A stretch of 64,000 nucleotides of DNA from Spongospora subterranea f. sp. subterranea (taxonomy: Eukaryota > Endomyxa: Phytomyxea > Phytomyxea > Plasmodiophorida): assembly GCA_049724395.1 (NCBI GenBank), contig JAUGWO010000061.1, positions 18,168-82,167 of the forward strand, read 5' to 3'. Shown here one piece after another: positions 45,009-58,850 of the stretch. Each line of letters opens with the position of its first letter. Positions within the stretch are counted from its first letter, which is position 1. The notes beneath the pieces are model-generated. The model did no database searches. It had not been told where the DNA came from and worked only from the letters and a program-made list of their open reading frames with translations. The translations under genes and the position numbers were made by a program.

Positions 45009-46690
45009 TGAACTTCCGCCTGTACTTTCTGAATTCGCTGACTCAACTTCCTGAAAGATTCGAATGTTTCTGAATCTCGTTCACGGTCGATTGTTGGGTG
45101 TTGATAGAATGAAAGGGTTATTGGAGATTCATTGAACGAGCGCTGATCGAGTTCCGCTCTAAAGTTGGCGCCTTTAGGTACGGTCCTCGATCGAGAATGG
45201 CGAATGCATTTGCTCGATTCGGTCGCCAGACGCATCTTCCTCAACTGGGGTTGGTAGTCGTCATCGAGGATGTCACAGGCACCGCATTTCTTTCCCGATC
45301 GATGACGATCTGCCGCTGGAAGAACGAAAAAAAAAATCATCGAGCCACCAGATTTCCCGTTCGTCGCAGAGGAGAACTTGTTTTACAGGAATGATCGTAC
45401 ACCCGACCGCTTTGACGAAGAAGTTGACGATATTACGAGGTTGGTTTTGTGTGAGTATTATAGCATGATACTCCTTCATCAACGAATATGAAAGGCTTTT
45501 CATAACCGTTGGTGTAGTTTTCCATGGGAGCCTGGCTTTGTTGGCGAGTTTGCTGGAAGGGGGTTCCCTCTGTCAAACCATATTTGAGTGCAATATCCAA
45601 AATTGTGGCGGAGATCGATATCTTGTGTCTCTCGCTCAGGCAGCCCGAATTCATGATCTCGTGCGATCTAGTTTTGTTGAATGAAACTGTATTCAGATCC
45701 AAAACGGTTCTCACCTTCTGCCCCATCAAATGGTCGAAAAGTTCACTGCAAACGACACGCGTTTGGGCGATTTGGACGGACGTTACTGTAGTGTTCAAGG
45801 CCGTTGGTTAATCCGACAAATATGGGTAACTAAGAGGTTATCATGTAGTTCGGCCATTGATGGAATTGCTCTGTTTTCATTTGTTATTGATTTTATGGCG
45901 AAAGATCAATGCCAGACTGTCCTCATGTCCCGAGTATGTTCTTTAACATCGACATTTAGCAGCACATGGTTCAATGAATATCCTGAATCGTTCTCCTTTG
46001 GATTGCTGCAAGAACCTCCATGTATTGCCTATTACAAATTGGATATCGTAGCGAGGCCATCGACAACTTTCGCGAGGGCAATCAAGGGAGAAAACAACAG
46101 AATGACCACACGTTAATCACGATGCAGATCGCCCATGAAGTTTGTCGAATTTTCGATTCTCTATTCGAATAAATCCAGGCTTATTGCAACGATGACTTCG
46201 CTTCGTGGAAACACCGTTATCGCTGACAAGGGCATTGTAGGCTAGACAGAGTGAACAGGGTTGCCAATGGACAGATTGTGTAGGGGTAGCCATCAGATGT
46301 GCACGATGAAGGTACTGATACACAACCAAGGGCAAACGGGATGGATTCGCATTTGGCAATCAAAAGAACGGACGAATATATATGACAATTCAAACAATGA
46401 AGTGAAATTATGGAGTTAGCTCCTTCGCACCCTTCGACGTTGCTCGGTATCAAAAGCGCAGTCGTTGTTTCTCAAAACACGAACCCAGGCAAAAATCCTC
46501 TCGAAATGATGAGCAGCGATAAGGGCACCGCTTCTCGGGACCCTTCCAAATTCTACAACAAGAACGTGGCGCCGACCTAATCGAGCATAAAACATCAGCG
46601 GCTTGGATCACAATATGAACAACAAGTGATGACGAACAATTCAGTCACTTGACCCACTGAGTGCATCTTGTGGGAAACAAAAGACCATTG
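45009..46690. other. Possible minus-strand exons, gene not resolved
   Basis: Minus-strand frames have protein-like composition: 45798-45480 (VRTVLDLNTVSFNKTRSHEI, ISATILDIALKYGLTEGTPF, then FIFVDEG at a donor GAAGGA|GTATCA) and around 45420-45340 (CTIIPVKQVLLCDEREIWWL). A strong acceptor (ten T then CGTTCTTCCAG) lies at 45318-45340. I could not make a single consistent model or name a family. 46100-46690 shows nothing. Confidence 0.3.
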
Positions 46691-46696
46691 CATCTC

Positions 46697-48318
46697 GACC
46701 CCAACTGTGCTATTAATGGATTATGTTGATGATATACTGGAAAACCATTTTGGGAAGGGCAACAGTGCCATCGAAAGTATTGTCTGGGTGACCAGATACT
46801 CGACACTAATTGTGCTATCAATGTGATACTCGACCCCCCCTGTGCTATTAATGGATTATGTTGATGATACTCGACCCCAACTGTGCTATTAATGGATTAT
46901 GTTGATGACTCGACCCCAACTGCTATTAATGGATTATGTTGATGATACTCAAACTGTGCTATTAATGGAATGTTGATGATACTCGACCCCAACTGTGCTA
47001 TTAATGATTATGTTGATGATACTCGACCCCAACTGTGCTATTAATGGATTATGTTGATGATACTCGACCCCAACTGTGCTATTAATGGATTATGTTGATG
47101 ATACTCGACCCCAACTGTGCTATTAATGGATTATGTTGATGATACTCGACCCCAACTGTGCTATTAATGGATTATGTTGATGATACTCGACCCCAACTGT
47201 GCTATTAATGGATTATGTTGATGATACTCGACCCCAACTGTGCTATTAATGGATTATGTTGATGATACTCGACCCCAACTGAGTGCTATTAATGGATTAT
47301 GTTGATGATACTCGACCCCAACTGTGCTATTAATGGATTATGTGGATTATGTTGATGATACTCGACCCCGACCCCACTGTGCTATTAATGGATTATGTTG
47401 ATGACTCGACCCCAACTGTGCTATTAATGGATTATGTTGATGATATCGACCCCAACTGTGCTATTAATGGATTATGTTGATGATACTCGACCCCAACTGT
47501 GCTATTAATGGATTATGTTGATGATACTCGACCCCAACTGTGCTATTAATGGATTATGTTGATGATACTCGACCCCACCCCAACTGTGCTATTAATGGAT
47601 TATGTTGATGATACTCAACCCCACCTGTGCTATTAATGGATTATGTTGATGATACTCGACCCCAACTGTGCTATTAATGGATTATGTTGATGATACTCGA
47701 CCCCACCTGTGCTATTAATGGATTATGTTGATGATACTCGACCCCAACTGTGCTATTAATGGATTATGTTGATGATACTCGACCCCAACTGTGCTATTAA
47801 TGGATTATGTTGATGATACTCGACCCCAACTGTGCTATTAATGGATTATGTTGATGATACTCGACCCCAACTGTGCTATGATACTCGACCCCAACTGTGC
47901 TATTAATGGATTATGTTGATGATACTCGACCCCAACTGTGCTATTAATGGATTATGTTGTGATACTCGACCCCAACTGTGCTATTAATGGATTATGTTGA
48001 TGATACTCGACCCCAACTGTGCTATTAATGGATTATGTTGATGATACTCGACTGTGCCCGAACTGTGCTATTAATGGATTATGTTGATGATACTCGACCC
48101 CAACTGTGCTGATGATACTCGACCCCAACTGTGCTATTAATGGATTATGTTGATGATACTCGACCCCACCTGTGCTATTAATGGATTATGTTGATGATAC
48201 TCGACCCCAACTGTGCTATTAATGGATTATGTTGATGATACTCGACCCCCTGTGCTATTAATGGATTATGTTGATGATACTCGACCCCAACTGTGCTATT
48301 AATGGTTGATGATACTCG
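46697..48318. repeat. 41-base minisatellite, nearly 40 copies
   Basis: The unit (ACTGTGCTATTAATGGATTA, then TGTTGATGATACTCGACCCCA) repeats from about 46697 to 48318. The period was checked at 47041-47082. Unlike the 51-base array, copies differ by small deletions, partial units and doubled CCCC motifs, mainly at the start and at scattered points. No frame stays open. It ends about 150 bases before the start codon of the coiled-coil gene. Confidence 0.97.
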
Positions 48319-48472
48319 ACCACAACAACAGACCCAGAGTAGTCTCTACCTATATCCACCCACTGGCACTGGACTACACCACCTGGTATTGCACTCAGTC
48401 TCCAATCTCATCTCTGCAACCGTAATAAAGGAGGTCAACCGGCTCTGGAGTCCAGTAGGGCAACTCCCTTAG

Positions 48473-50598
48473 ATGGCCAACCAGACATGGTCGCTAGACG
48501 ATCTGGAGAGGGACATTGAGGCCTGTGAGAGGTTTATGGGCCAGGCCAAGTCCAATCATGAACATGTCGTGGGCATTGGGGACGGTCAAGAACCATCAGC
48601 ACATGCATCAGGGGCCAATGTGTTTGAAAAGGTGGTTCAAGATAAAGATCATATTTCGGAAGAAAAGGTGCTGGCCGAGCTGGATGATCGTCTCAAAAGA
48701 TGGGGTGAACAAAGGAATAACGCCTTATCATTGAGAAATTCGCTGAAACAGATTAGTGATCGTGATGAGATGAAGGAGTGCACATTCCATCCTGCCATCA
48801 ACAAAACCTCGTCCAGATTAGGATTCGACGCGGAACCTATTGCTGATAGATTAGCGAGACGAAATATGGAGGCCACCAAAGAACGAGAAATGATGAGAAA
48901 AGCTCAAGAAATTGACCAACTCAAACAGTTATCGTAGGTCCATCAAACTCACCGAAAGATATAGCTCGTTGATTAGTGTCTTTGAAAAAGTTTTAAACCC
49001 AGAATTAATAAGAAATCGAGAATGCTGTCCAAACAACGACGTCCTTTGGCCGAACGCATTGGTGAAATGCAGCGAGAAACAATATACAAAAAAGAAATGT
49101 TAAAGGCATCATATGAAGCTGAATCGCAAGCCGAAATGACTTTCCGACCTGATCTCGATAAGAACACTGTAAAGCTCGCCGAACGAAGGAGAAAGATATT
49201 AGAGGCAGTAATGGAAATCACAGGTTCAGTTTACAGAAATCTGATATGATACTAGAATAACAGGTTGTCATCGTCTGATGCGTTCAACGTTGTTCATAAA
49301 CGACTCCAGTCAAGCCATTGCCATAAGAAAGAGAACGATTGCACGTTCCAACCTGTAATCAACGACATCAGCCGTCATCTTGTCCATCGATTGCAAACCA
49401 TCAATGGATTACCTTCTGATTTCGTTGAGCGTCAACAACAGTTAACTGTATGAGCGTTCATCAGTTGTTTCCCGTTTTCCGAAATCATCGACAGGTTTTC
49501 TTCAGGAGCAAAAACTAAAATCGTTGCAGAAATACCAAGAGCATCTTGACCATGAGGCAACGTTTAAGCCTAATATTGGCAACGCTAATGATGTTTTAGC
49601 TAATAATAATCATGATCGAATTTCACATCTAGCTGCAGAGCAACAAGATTCGTTCCATCGAATGTCGGTGATGGAATTCCAAAAGCGATCAGAGAAGCAA
49701 GTCATGGTACAGAGCGCGGCTTTACAATCCACACCGACTACAATTATTCAAATTTTTAGGTTCGAGACGCGTTCTATTCCCAGTTCAACTATACACCTGA
49801 AATCAATGCGCGATCGAAGTTACTGGCGTCGGCGCGATCAGAACCCTATGATCGAAGGCTAAGCAATGAGCGAGCAAGACACGCTCGAGAACGGTTGCAG
49901 GAAGAGCTGGAAAACGAGGAACGACTGCAATGCTCATTTAGGCCACAGCTATCAACATTAGCCAGCCGTTCTAACGGTCTATACTCGTTCGCGGATCCTA
50001 GCGCCATCGGCAGGCGCATTGAAAAATATCAAGCCAATAAGGTCAGCATTATGGATTGTCAAATGGATTTACACACACCATCGCAACACTAGGAGGCGAA
50101 ATTACAAGCGGCCCGTTTGGCATTGGAAAGAGAAAGGCTGAAAGAATGTTCGTTCAACCCGTGTGTTGTGAAAGAAACGGTGTCGGCCACAGGTACCAAA
50201 CCAATCGTCATTAATGAGGTGTCATCCCTTAACTGCATGTTGCTTGAACAACAGGACCTGTCATTGTCAGAGGGCTGAACAGATTCCTGGAACTGAGGCA
50301 GCTATCGGAGAGGAAAAAGCAGGAAAGGCAGGAACGGGAGCAAGAAGCGTTCAAAGTCAAGGACGCTGAAAAGCACCGTGTTGGCAATATAACAGTGCAA
50401 AAACCCTTCACATTTCAAGGAAGTCAATCAAAACGAGAGACAGTTCGGAACGCGCTGGTCAAAGAAGCCCGACAGTTTGAAAAGAAGCAGTACACGTTTA
50501 AACCAAATACGGTATTTGGAAAGCATAGGGCCATGATTAGGAGAATTTTAGACAATTCTAGCGATGACGATGAGCAGGACAGCGAGGTATATGGATAG
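48473..50598 (+). CDS. Coiled-coil protein with repeated CTFxPxI motifs, probably cilium or cytoskeleton associated
   Basis: A multi-exon gene for about 600 residues, ATG at 48473. At least six copies of a short motif, [CT]-[ST]-F-x-P-x-[IVL], are spaced 60-120 residues apart: ECTFHPAINK, EMTFRPDLDK, DCTFQPVIND, EATFKPNIGN, QCSFRPQLST, ECSFNPCVVK and QYTFKPN. They are separated by charged helices with RLA/ERR patterns. Introns are short: GCA|GTAATG..ATACTAG|AAT is 48 bases, and the one after EKQ about 70. The end is acidic (DNSSDDDEQDSEVYG). Proteins of this plan are common in flagellated protists and mostly uncharacterised; the cilium link is inference, supported only by the nearby CFAP141-like gene. 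It ends 84 bases from the convergent RPB9 gene. Confidence 0.75.
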
Positions 50599-50681
50599 GA
50601 GTAAACGAGAAAGATGAGATATATAATATAGATAGTGTAAATTAATGCAGGAAATAATAAGGAGTTGATGGACTGTAGCCG

Positions 50682-51127
50682 TTAGACTTGGCGCCACCAA
50701 TGACCACAATCTCTATTGCAACAGACCAACACCAGTTTCATGGCGTCGTCTCTGGCCCCAGCTCCAGCGGTCATATAGACGGCTTCGTGATGGCCACAAT
50801 TAGGGCAAGGCATATTGAGCATACGAGGAAGAGTCGGATCCTGGGTGATTTCTGTGTTGACAGAGAGGCTATACAGGACGATGTTAGACCAGGAGGTGAC
50901 CAAGGTAAATCAAGACCTTGTTAATTTGGCGGCAATATGGTTAGTATATACACAATTACTAGATGCCACTTCAGAGTGTTGACAATGTTTACAGCGGTAC
51001 AGCAACGTCTTCTGTTGCCTGTCCTCATGCGGGTATAGCAAATTATTGCTATAAATTGACGAATCGATATGGGATTTTCTCAAGTATTGCACCAAACAAT
51101 ATCCTACCATTCTGCACAAAATATCAT
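50682..51127 (-). CDS. POLR2I: RNA polymerase II subunit RPB9
   Basis: Three exons, 51127-51108, 51048-50917 and 50868-50682, give 112 residues (human 125). Rpb9 sits on the jaw of Pol II and supports start-site choice, fidelity and transcript cleavage. The first zinc ribbon is formed across the first intron: MIFCAEC|NNLLYPHEDR with YRCKHCQHSE. The second is CPNCGHHEAVYM with CCNRDCGHWW. The linker ITQDPTLPR is the family hallmark. The first exon has only 20 coding bases; introns are 59 and 48 bases. The first zinc site starts almost at residue 1, so the usual acidic N-terminal 10-15 residues are missing, or lie further upstream. Confidence 0.95.
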
Positions 51128-51612
51128 GCCTGAGGACGAACAAGAGGCGCTTCCACCCGCAACGCCTCTATCCCCTCCGAGCGACCTGCGAATGTGATCG
51201 CCACAGCCAATCGATAATCGAGTTTGGGAAACAGAAGTCCGTAAGATGGACACTATATCATATATACACCAGTGGTAGTCCAGTACACCACAGTTCCTGA
51301 GTCCACACCTTATTGTTACTGTATCATGTTCCCACTGTACCCCAGTTCATCTCGACTGGTGTAAAGTGGTCCGTGAATATTGCCCAGGGCCATCGGCTCA
51401 TTTGTATAATCGGTCTATGATGTGTTTTTGACGTGGAGGAATGCTCCCGAGGTCGCAGTGCCTTTTTTTGAAAGACAAATGTTATCATACAGCCTTTCCA
51501 TGCCTTCTATACAGATCCCATTTTATGTTTTTATCAAAGCAGATATGAATACCCTCTGTTTAGGAGTACCGTATATTACAGAATGGGGAGATTGGTGGTC
51601 ATGATCCAGTTG
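51128..51612. other. Intergenic, no gene seen
   Basis: Contains the RPB9 promoter and the 3' flank of the CFAP141-like gene. A 60-codon plus-strand frame at 51422 has no motif. Confidence 0.5.
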
Positions 51613-51982
51613 CTAATGTAGATCATTCCTGACAATAGCCAGCCCCATATCACTCAACTCCTTCTCTAAGGCGGCGTGTTCCCGCTCCAGCTCCTCCCTG
51701 AGATTGGCCCGCCTCACCATGAGCAGCTCTGTGTTGGCACAGTCCAGCTCCTGATCCATTGCTATCTGACGATTGGTCGCCTGTTTATGGTGGTAGGCCT
51801 TATTGTTCCCTTGCCAGACCGCCCAGGCATCCAGGCGTGTATTCCTATCAACCGGCCAGATCAGGTCCCTTCATTCCTCGACCGCCATTCCTCACCCACA
51901 TCTGTACCGCCTCAGCAGCCCGGCGAAGGCGGCTATCTTCTGCAATACGGCTCTGGACATTGGCTCCAACCTTGCCAGGCAT
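51613..51982 (-). CDS. CFAP141: CFAP141-like ciliary microtubule inner protein
   Basis: CFAP141 (human C1orf189) is a small helical protein inside axonemal doublet microtubules. The last exon reads RLDAWAVWQGNNKAYHHKQA then QELDCANTELLMVRRANLRE and ELEREHAALEKELSDMGLAI, close to human [38 protein letters not shown]. An upstream piece starting MPGKVGANVQSRIAEDSRLR and ending AVQMWVRN is probably the first exon (ATG at 51982). The intron border between them (near 51855-51800, acceptor GTTGATAG) could not be placed with a matching phase. Total about 100 residues, as in the family. Confidence 0.68.
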
Positions 51983-52175
51983 TATCAATCAGATCAGAAC
52001 CGGATTATCTTGTGGAACTTGGACGTTGGTTATTCAAAACTGTACTTTGATCCAGTGATAATAATGATCAACTTAAGACGGATTCACTGGGAGTCGCCAC
52101 ATGTTCATGTTTGTTTACTCGGATGAATAATGAGGTGAATATATTGGATGAGTCACCTTATCCAATTGGGGCTAA

Positions 52176-53060
<885 letters not shown>

Positions 53061-53539
53061 AATACATCGCCTCAAAGATGTCATCACCCTTCATTCTGTT
53101 ATGTCGTTGTTGAAGCAAATTTACTTGGGGTCAGAATTAGGGTGCTATTGTGTGATATGTTCAAATGAATAATCGTGATTGTTGATGGTGATATATTACG
53201 GGTTGCCGTGAATCATGAGATTCCTTAACGGTAATGCTGTGAATAATGCTGTGAATGCCCCTAAAGTAATCCTTGGCTGCTTGTGCCAAGGGATGACTTT
53301 ATTAATATTTATTGATAGTTGTCGACCAAGGGATTTATCAGGTCCCAACACGAACCGAAAAGCAGATCACCAAGACGAGATTAGAATGTCAGCGATCGTG
53401 TCGCCTTGTGTGGACCTTAACAGTCAATCTGAAAGGTTTGGAAAGAACCTCGATGAGGTGACGAATAACGACGATAAAAAGATAGTGTATTATATGGGCG
53501 AAGGACCAGACCTTGAACAGGGGTCCACACTTCCCCCTA
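53061..53539. other. Junction of host DNA and transposon zone
   Basis: No gene recognised. It should include the outer end of the chromovirus fossil, but a terminal repeat could not be defined because no second copy is in view. Confidence 0.4.
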
Positions 53540-54640
53540 TCAAACGAAGGTGGCAGACGACATTTCCTGGACGAGCACATCGTTCGAATGTGCCTTAATG
53601 AATTGATTCACAAGAACAGGGACATCCTCAACCATATTGCTGGCGGGCTCCAAGGAGATATCGGATTCCTCGAATCCAGACCACTGGATTTGCAACTCCC
53701 AACGGTCGCCATGAAATCTGCAGTTAATAAAGGAATCCACCACAAAACCAATACCAGAACGTATTGCAGTAGATCTTGAGTGACCTCTAAACTCGGGTCG
53801 TGATAGAATTTGATACGTCGTGACATGGGCGTCAACATGATCACCGGTCACCAGATTTTCTAGAGTAAAATGCCATTCACTATTCACTCGAACAATGCGA
53901 TAGGGACCGAGCCAGCGGTTGTTGTTGCTCTCGCATGTGGACTCCTCCCGACGACACCACAACACAAAATCCCCCTCCATAAAATTGGGGAGTTTTTGCG
54001 AAACCTGCGTTCTGGATTTGGACCGTTTTTGGCTTCGACGCTGATCAACAGGTTTGAGCATGTCCTGAAACGCGGTCATCAGTGCGGCATGGCGAGCAAT
54101 GATGACGTCCAGGAGACACCGGAGCACCTAATGGCGGCAGATAGGCTGGAACAATCTGGGACAAAGGGGATTCCGGCTCAGTATGAGCACACACCTGAAC
54201 AGAAGAGAGACCACCCAAACTGGAGAGTGATTTGAAACAAGCTGGACTAATGGAAGAGCGGTGGGCCAATGGTCCTGTGAAAGTTTGAAATCCGACATTA
54301 GCAAACGAAACACACTTCCTGAGGGATATTGCATGCCCCTTCAATGGTACCGATCGGAAAGTGCATCACCGCCATGGTGAAATGATGTTTAACTCCTAAC
54401 TGCCTGGCCAGAGACGCCACAATAGTGTTTTTGAAGTGGGTGCTACAATCAGATACCCAGATCCGGGGAAGACGGAAGCAACTGCCCCATTGCAAAAGTG
54501 CACTGGCGATCGTGTCCATTGTAGATTGGACTGAAGCGGAGAGCTTTACATAGGTCGAATGGTCATCCATGAGAACAACACCATACCGATATTGATGGGA
54601 TGAATCCATATCTACCCGACTGTCTAATTCCCGAATTTTG
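53540..54640 (-). mobile_element. Ty3/gypsy chromovirus fossil: integrase and chromodomain
   Basis: The minus strand carries part of the integrase core (VLMDDHSTYVKLSASVQSTM) and its C-terminal region with GPYRIVRV, followed by a chromodomain (WELQIQWSGFEESDISLEPA), which defines chromoviruses. It is broken and incomplete. At about 54640 it meets plus-strand polymerase sequence of the same type of element. Confidence 0.82.
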
Positions 54641-56540
54641 TCGTCCCTGGAGGCCGATAATGGATATTGGCAGATACCTTTAGATCCTTCAGCCCTGGCC
54701 ACTTTTTCCGTTATGCTGCCTCATGGAGTTTTTTCTTGTACTCGTTCATTGCAAGGCTCGGTGAACGGTACTGCTTGGTTTGGCGCCAGCATGCATTATG
54801 TCTTCGGTGCGATCAATGTCGCAGAGATCAACCTTCACGACATTCTGGCCCATTTTTCCCGGGTAAACCGCAACATTTCGTACTGCTTCGCGAAGTGTTC
54901 CTTAAGGCGCATCCACCGCGTGAAATTTGCAATTTTGAAGGTCACGTTGATTCGCTCCGAAACGCCGTTTTGCGGGAAGTTGTATTCGGCGAAAGGCGTT
55001 CGTCATGACCCAGCTCGAATTGCAGGCACCATGGATCTTCCACTGCCATCCACTGCGTCCAATTTCCTCCAGTTTCTTTGCATTAATTGGCTCCGATCAA
55101 GCTTGGTCCAATTCAGTGCGTTGGTCGAGCCGCTCCCAGTTTTACTGCAGTCATGTTCGTCGCTTACCTCACGACGTACCTCTCGGGAAGCCGCAACAAT
55201 CTCTCTTGGTCATCTTTGGACTGAGCAGCATTCGGAGTGCTGGTCGAATATTCGTTCCGCTTTACAGCATATTGTTCAGCTCGCTCATTTACGATCAGAT
55301 TTTCACTGTTAATTTTTTTAGTGATGCGAGCGATAAAGCTTGGGCCGTCGTTGACACGCAGACTGATCGGGATCAAGACTCACTTCCCATTCATGAACGC
55401 GACCATTAATTTCTGGCCTTCCTCAGTGCCATTTTCAAAGGCTCGCAGGTTCGTTGGCCCACAGTGGAAAAGGAAGCCTTCGCCATCGTGGAAGGCGTCT
55501 CGAAACTTGATTACCTCTTGACTCGGATCGCTGATTCCACTTGTTCACGGATCATCTAAACTTGGTTTATATTTTTTGATCCAATTTCACAAGGCGTTTC
55601 CAAGCGGGCCAGTCTAGGTCGTCTTTCCCGTTAGTCGCTTCGGATTAGCTCAGTGCCAAACTGCACCATTCACTATATTTCTGGGTCCGATAACGTGTGG
55701 GCAGATCGACTGACTCGATGGGCCTCTCAGGCACACACCAGAATGACCCTTCTTTTGAGACACTTGTGGAAGAAATGACCGATATATCGTTATTCGGAGG
55801 GGTCGGTCTACGTAGTCGAAGGTTCGTGCGTCCTATCATAATCAAATTAGGGAAAAGGGTAAAGTCCTAAAATGCCCGCTTACATCAGTTGCTTCCGGGT
55901 TTGGACCACGTAGACCGACCCCTCCAGATGACAGTATATCGGTCATTTGTTCCACAAGTGTCTCAAGGGAGTGGTCATTCTGATGTGTGCCTGACGTGCA
56001 TCCTGCTGTCGTCAGCCGCCGCGCCAAATTGCCACAGCAGCGCAAGCCATTCTCTACTCTGATGACGCCGTGTGTCCGGACCAGAAAGCGGTTCTCTCTT
56101 GGCAATCGTGACATGCGCTTTCCGTCCCGACTTGCTGTTCGCCCGATGCGTCTTCACTCTTTCGCGATTCGTCGGGAGCCATTTGAATCCCGTCACTTGA
56201 CTTATCATTTTACGAACCGGCATTTGCGTCATTGGCCACATGAGCATAGGTGGTCATCGGGCATGGAGTCTACCTTGGTGGTCATTGCAAAGTAGTATTT
56301 TTTCTGGCAGGATCTCAAGGCGGATGTCATTCGCCTTATCAATCAATGCATTCATTGTCTTTTTTGCAAAGGGCCTGTGCGCAAACCTCGTCCTCTGGAA
56401 TCCGCCATCCATGCGCTCATCAAGTTTTGCATTTTATTCGACAGCCGGGTCCGAATTCATCCAAATGACCATTCAACCTATGGAAAGCTCTGGCTTCAGA
56501 GGCTATATGTTGTACTCGCTTCCCGCGAGAACTTCAAAGC
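54640..56540 (+). mobile_element. Ty3/gypsy fossil: reverse transcriptase, RNase H, start of integrase
   Basis: Plus-strand order: RT (EADNGYWQIPLDPSALATFS), RNase H (FFSDASDKAW), the RNase H end and integrase zinc-binding region (ISGSDNVWADRLTRW, CIHCLFCKGPVRKPRPL). It is broken by several lesions and by an internal inverted duplication, then interrupted at about 56540 by a Penelope-like element. The part from 55560 on recurs inverted at 63090-64000. Confidence 0.82.
55727..55995. repeat. Inverted duplication inside the gypsy fossil
   Basis: 55727-55826 (core GAGACACTTGTGGAA and GGAGGGGTCGGTCTACGT) pairs with 55895-55995 in reverse complement at roughly 85-90% identity, with a 70-base loop. 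Confidence 0.87.
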
Positions 56541-58850
56541 TACTGTCAAAGACAGCAGCAGCTTGTGAAGAGTTTAAACAGGCTCATCAAACCAGAGGTC
56601 GTCGAAGCCCTCAAAGCTCAAAAGTCTTCGTTAGAAGACCAGTTGAGCCACGCCGCCATCAAATCTTTGCTTCTTAAACAAAGTGAAGAGAATAATTTGT
56701 TGGAGGCATTGACAACGAGACAATGTCAATGGCAATCAGCACATTGACTTCGGCTGAAGGCATGGCCAAGTGGGTTAAACAACAAGCCACAGTCACTGCA
56801 GTTCTGGAAGCGGAAGCTCTTAAAGAGAAGCATGCTAAATCCAAAATCACGGCCCATGAGCCACGTACTGCAAAATCAGTACGTAAAAGGTCAGCTCCAA
56901 AGCCAACAACCCCCACTGGACAGGTTAGAAAACCACCAATTTATATCATTGGCAAAATCCACATTCCTAAATCAATATATAATTTTTTAGGGCTCGGCGC
57001 CAGTTTCTGCTGTGAACACACGCAGAGGCAAAGCGAAATCCTTTGCGAAGAAATGAGCCCCAGTGATTATCCCCCTGCCTTCACATCAGAGCAAGATGAG
57101 AAATTACGATCCAATAAAATAACACTAGAGATGTTTCATGAAATGCAGAAATTATTTTCATTTCTAGTAGAAACTCGCAAATTGCGACCCAAACCATTTA
57201 TGGGGATCTTTCTGGGAAGCTGATATCAAACAAGCGGAACTCTGTGCATCCCTGTTGTAAAAATGTCAACAGCAACTCAAACACAAATCCGCAAAAGAAA
57301 CTGATTGAAACTGATTGACTTTCTTAAAGCTAGAGATCTTATCATCAAGCTAGCGGATAAAAATGCTGAACTCACTATCATGAAAAAATCATGGTATGAG
57401 AAAAAATTGGAAGAGCATTTACACAGCGTAGACACATATCAAAGGATTGAACAATGTCCCAAATATGATATCCTACGCGGATTGGCCCAATTTTGTGCAA
57501 AGTACAAAAGCAAAGTGAGATTCTGGTACAAGGAGCAGGACACTAAAATAGTGCCCCCTCTAATTTATTTGATGCCTAAAATTCACAAAACACCAATCGG
57601 AATTCGTCCTATAATTCCAAGTCACAGCTGGTACACAACCTGTGCTGCAAAATATCTGCACCGCAAGCTATATCCGATCCTGAAAAAACATAAATGGGTC
57701 ATAACGGATAGACTGGAACTTATTCAAGAGCTCGAACAAAAAAAGTTCGACTCGTCGACAGTGAAACTGGCTACCATTGATGTAACCGCACTAGATACGT
57801 CGATTGATCTAGAAAGAGGACTCAATATCGTCGCAATTATTTTAAAAAATGTGTGTCGAAGAATTCCAAATTCCATTCTATATTGATTTGATGCGCTGGG
57901 TGTTAACTAACAACTATTTCCAATTTAAAGGAAACTGGTACCAGCAAATCAAAGGAGCAGCAATGGGAGGCAACGCCTCTGGAATTTTCGCTGATCTTGT
58001 CCTGGTAGCTTTAGAGAAACACATTCTTCCTAAAGTACCGAAAGTACATAAAGCGTTTCTATACAGACGATATCGCGATGATATTCTTATCGCGGTGGAC
58101 TCTCTGAAAAGTGCAAACGCCATCACAGACCACCTAAATGAAGCCAACATGTTGACCTTCAACATGGAACAGTTTGGTGATAAAGTAAACTTTTTGGATA
58201 TAATCATATCCCTGGGCGAAAAGTTCAGCATCAAACGACAATTGGATTTCAAACCATTCAGGAAACCAACTGCGAATAACACATTCACACACTACGCGAC
58301 GTATAAACCAGAGACCACTAAAACTAGCTGGATCACTGGAGAACAAATACGTATGCTGAGGGCTTGCCAAACTGAAAAAACAATTCAGTCAGCTATGCTC
58401 GAATTTCAGAAAAGTCTTTTAAAATCTGGCTACCCTAAAAAGGTAATCAGGTCACAATGCAGATACAAATTTGCCGATCGCAACTGGCTGATCGAAAAGA
58501 CGGTCGTGTGACCAGGTCTGGTATTCACTTGATAATTCAAGAATGGCCCACGAAAAATGGAATTTTATTCAAAATAACTTTAAACCGTTATTGAAATTCC
58601 ACAATGTTCAAATAACAGCCAAAAAAGGTAGCACCACAATGGATGCTTTGAATGTAGCAGCAAAGAGTATGCTAAAAGCAGCGTCGGAGGAATCCGACTC
58701 AGCGGCCAGACAACAACTGGATCTCGCAAATAACAGAGATAAACGCTATCTTTCTAATTTAAAGAAGGGTAAAAAACGACGAATACTGAAGGAGATCATC
58801 CCAATCGAAGTATCGCGTTCAAATTCGACTTGACTCTGGTGATACCGCAC
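56540..58850 (+). mobile_element. Penelope-like retroelement, plus copy
   Basis: The N-terminal domain includes HIPKSIYNFLGLGASFC, the PLE equivalent of a LSxGLxF motif, and a basic region. The RT domain follows: LADKNAELTIMKKSWYEKKL, LIYLMPKIHKTPIGIRPIIP (the PLE hallmark PKIHK..RPI), IKGAAMGGNASGIFADL, and the catalytic YRRYRDDILIAVD. The tail (58543-58833) is Lys/Ala-rich. No GIY-YIG endonuclease is seen after the RT. The RT is spread over adjacent frames with a few disruptions. It is inserted in gypsy integrase sequence. Confidence 0.8.
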
